From the NCBI GenBank assembly GCA_014804905.1, contig JAAUYX010000067.1:17610-24634 (forward strand): a DNA stretch of 7,025 nucleotides. Direction: 5' to 3'. This DNA comes from Desulfovibrio sp. Its GTDB lineage: Bacteria > Desulfobacterota > Desulfovibrionia > Desulfovibrionales > Desulfovibrionaceae. The notes beneath the pieces are model-generated. The model did not search any database. It saw only the letters and a list, made by a program, of their open reading frames with translations, and was not told the DNA's origin. The translations under genes were made by a program, and so were the position numbers. This document shows positions 6,060 to 7,025 of this stretch, one piece after another (the first letter of the stretch is position 1; every line of letters starts with the position of its first letter).

Positions 6060-6814
6060 CAGAGCGAGGCCATGAAGCCGCCGTCCACAAAGAGGATTTG
6101 CCCGGTGACGAAGTCGGCCGCGCGGGAAGCGAGGAAGGCCGCCACGCTCCCCACCTCGTCCACCGTGCCCCAGCGCTTCGCTGGCGTGTGGCGCATGATG
6201 TAGCCGTTGAGCCCGGCATCCGCCATGAGGGGCTTGTTCATGTCCGTGGCGATGAAGCCGGGCGCGATACCGTTGACCTGGATATTATACTGTGCCCATT
6301 CCGTGGCCAGCGCGCGCGTGAGCTGGCGCACCGCCCCCTTGGCCGCGGCATAGGGCGCGATGCCGGGCCGGGCGATCTCGCTCATGAGCGAACAGAGGTT
6401 GATGACCTTGCCGCCGTGGGCCTTGAGCAGGGGGAGCGCCGCGCGGCACACGCGGAAAACGCCCGTCACGTCGGTGTCAAGCATTTGCTGCCAGAGTTCG
6501 TCGGGCATCTCCTCCACGGGCGCGCGCAAGTTGATGCCCGCATTGTTGACGAGGATATGGACGCCGCCCTGGCTTTCGATGGCGCGCATGGCGGCGTCCA
6601 CGCTTTCCTGCCTGGTCACGTCGCAGGGGATGCCCTCGATGCGCCGCTCCGGGAAGGCCTGGCGCAATTCCGCCACCGCGGCGTCGAGCCCCTCGCGGTG
6701 CACGGCCGAGAGCCGGAGGTCCGCGCCCTGCCGGGCCAGCGCGCGGGCGATGCCGAGGCCGATGCCGCGGCTCGAGCCGGTGATGAAGGCGATTTTGCCG
6801 TTGAGCGAAAACAT
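6059..6814 (-). CDS. Short-chain dehydrogenase/reductase, gluconate 5-dehydrogenase-like
   Basis: A 251-residue cytosolic NAD(P)-dependent oxidoreductase of the classical SDR family. On the - strand AAGGAGG (complement of 6819-6825) lies 4 bases before the ATG. The nucleotide-binding TGSSRGIG is at 12-19 and NNAG at 90-93. The catalytic serine is S142 (INLCSLMSE), with Y155 and K159 in YAAAK. D115 occupies the place where many SDRs have the tetrad asparagine (here DVTGVF); this change is seen in other SDRs too. The stretches NIQVNGIAPGF, DMNKPLM and the end RTPA-like RHTPAKRWG, ASDFV-like AADFVTGQILFVDGG strongly recall gluconate 5-dehydrogenase (IdnO/Gno), which reduces 5-ketogluconate. FabG-type reductases are the alternative. 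It is transcribed towards the operon and separated from it by 8 bases. It is not part of that operon. Confidence 0.92.
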   Translation of the reverse strand: MFSLNGKIAFITGSSRGIGLGIARALARQGADLRLSAVHREGLDAAVAELRQAFPERRIEGIPCDVTRQESVDAAMRAIESQGGVHILVNNAGINLRAPVEEMPDELWQQMLDTDVTGVFRVCRAALPLLKAHGGKVINLCSLMSEIARPGIAPYAAAKGAVRQLTRALATEWAQYNIQVNGIAPGFIATDMNKPLMADAGLNGYIMRHTPAKRWGTVDEVGSVAAFLASRAADFVTGQILFVDGGFMASL

Positions 6815-6922
6815 GCGGCCTCCTTATGTGACTCTCTTCCCTGCCAACAAGTCCAAAGAGAGAACTTCCTTAAGTCCGTCTGGAGCGAAGCGGAAGACGG
6901 GTGCTGGTGCCGGAAGAATCCT
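6815..6922 (-). promoter_or_regulatory. Upstream region of the dehydrogenase gene
   Basis: This stretch holds the dehydrogenase ribosome site (6819-6825) and presumably its 5' leader. I could not find a convincing -35/-10 pair on the - strand. CCGTCT (6876-6881) and AGACGG (6895-6900) form a 6-bp dyad with a 13-base interval. AAGTCC occurs twice (6849-6854, 6872-6877). Composition becomes richer in A and T to the right, so the promoter may lie at about 6900-6950. Confidence 0.3.
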
Positions 6923-6939
6923 AAAAAATAAGATTTTTT
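6923..6939. other. A/T-only perfect hairpin
   Basis: AAAAAAT (6923-6929) and ATTTTTT (6933-6939) pair perfectly around AAG. It abuts the long inverted repeat at 6940. On either strand the stem ends in a run of six T. For a leftward transcript arriving from beyond the right edge, the GC-containing repeat arm followed by this A/T block could help termination. It could equally be the A/T-rich promoter region of the dehydrogenase. Confidence 0.35.
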
Positions 6940-7025
6940 GCTGCTTGCAAGGAAGATAAAAATTTCCGCAGGGAGTGTACTCAGGTACTCGACCAAGGAA
7001 ATTTTTCTCTGACGCAGCAAGCAGC
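6940..7025. repeat. Long interrupted inverted repeat, cut by the window edge
   Basis: Two nested arm pairs are centred near 6982. The outer arms are GCTGCTTGC (6940-6948) and GCAAGCAGC (7017-7025). The inner arms are AAAAATTTCC (6958-6967) and GGAAATTTTT (6997-7006), which extend to AGA/TCT past one mismatch. The central part carries GAGT-GT-ACTC (6973-6982) and a direct repeat of GTACTC (6977-6982, 6985-6990). The outer arm reaches the last base of the window, so the true length is unknown. No gene is evident. It could be a dispersed palindromic repeat, a miniature mobile element end, or a structured RNA/terminator for a neighbouring gene. Confidence 0.55.

Noticed and set aside
5882..6931. 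349-codon + strand open frame opposite the dehydrogenase
   Set aside because: The dehydrogenase on the - strand has a complete set of SDR motifs; this frame has none.

Overview
The window is GC-rich bacterial DNA with closely packed genes, strong AAGGAGG-type ribosome binding sites and almost no spare sequence inside the main gene cluster. Gene content and codon style fit a Desulfovibrionaceae-like, sulfite/sulfate-reducing member of the former Deltaproteobacteria (Desulfovibrio/Bilophila type). That placement is an inference from protein resemblance and composition; no rRNA or other phylogenetic marker is present.

Layout. Positions 1-540 carry no convincing gene and end in a regulatory block: a TATAAT box overlapped by a perfect 10-bp inverted repeat, then a leader hairpin. 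Six genes follow on the + strand, all tightly spaced: a glutamate/aspartate-type cation symporter (549-1781), an Asp/Glu-racemase-family enzyme (1796-2524), a PLP enzyme of the L-cysteate sulfo-lyase/D-cysteine desulfhydrase family (2592-3605), a GntR/FCD transcription regulator with a TTG start (3658-4317), an EamA/DMT permease (4326-5225) and a CatB-like hexapeptide acetyltransferase (5262-6050). A gluconate-5-dehydrogenase-like short-chain dehydrogenase lies on the - strand (6059-6814), converging on the operon end. Both stop codons lie in or at the edge of one shared hairpin. The right end (6815-7025) is A/T-richer and gene-free. It holds an A/T-only hairpin and one side of a long interrupted inverted repeat that appears to run off the window edge.

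How the genes may work together. Cysteate is the sulfonate analogue of aspartate. A DAACS transporter plus an Asp/Glu-type racemase plus a CuyA-like lyase would make a compact route: import an acidic sulfur amino acid, interconvert its D and L forms, and cleave it to pyruvate, ammonium and sulfite (or H2S, if the substrate is D-cysteine). The embedded FCD regulator would sense the substrate or a product and act at the palindrome over the -10 box. The EamA permease could export an amino acid or end product. This pathway is the main hypothesis of the report; the individual family assignments are firmer than the shared substrate.
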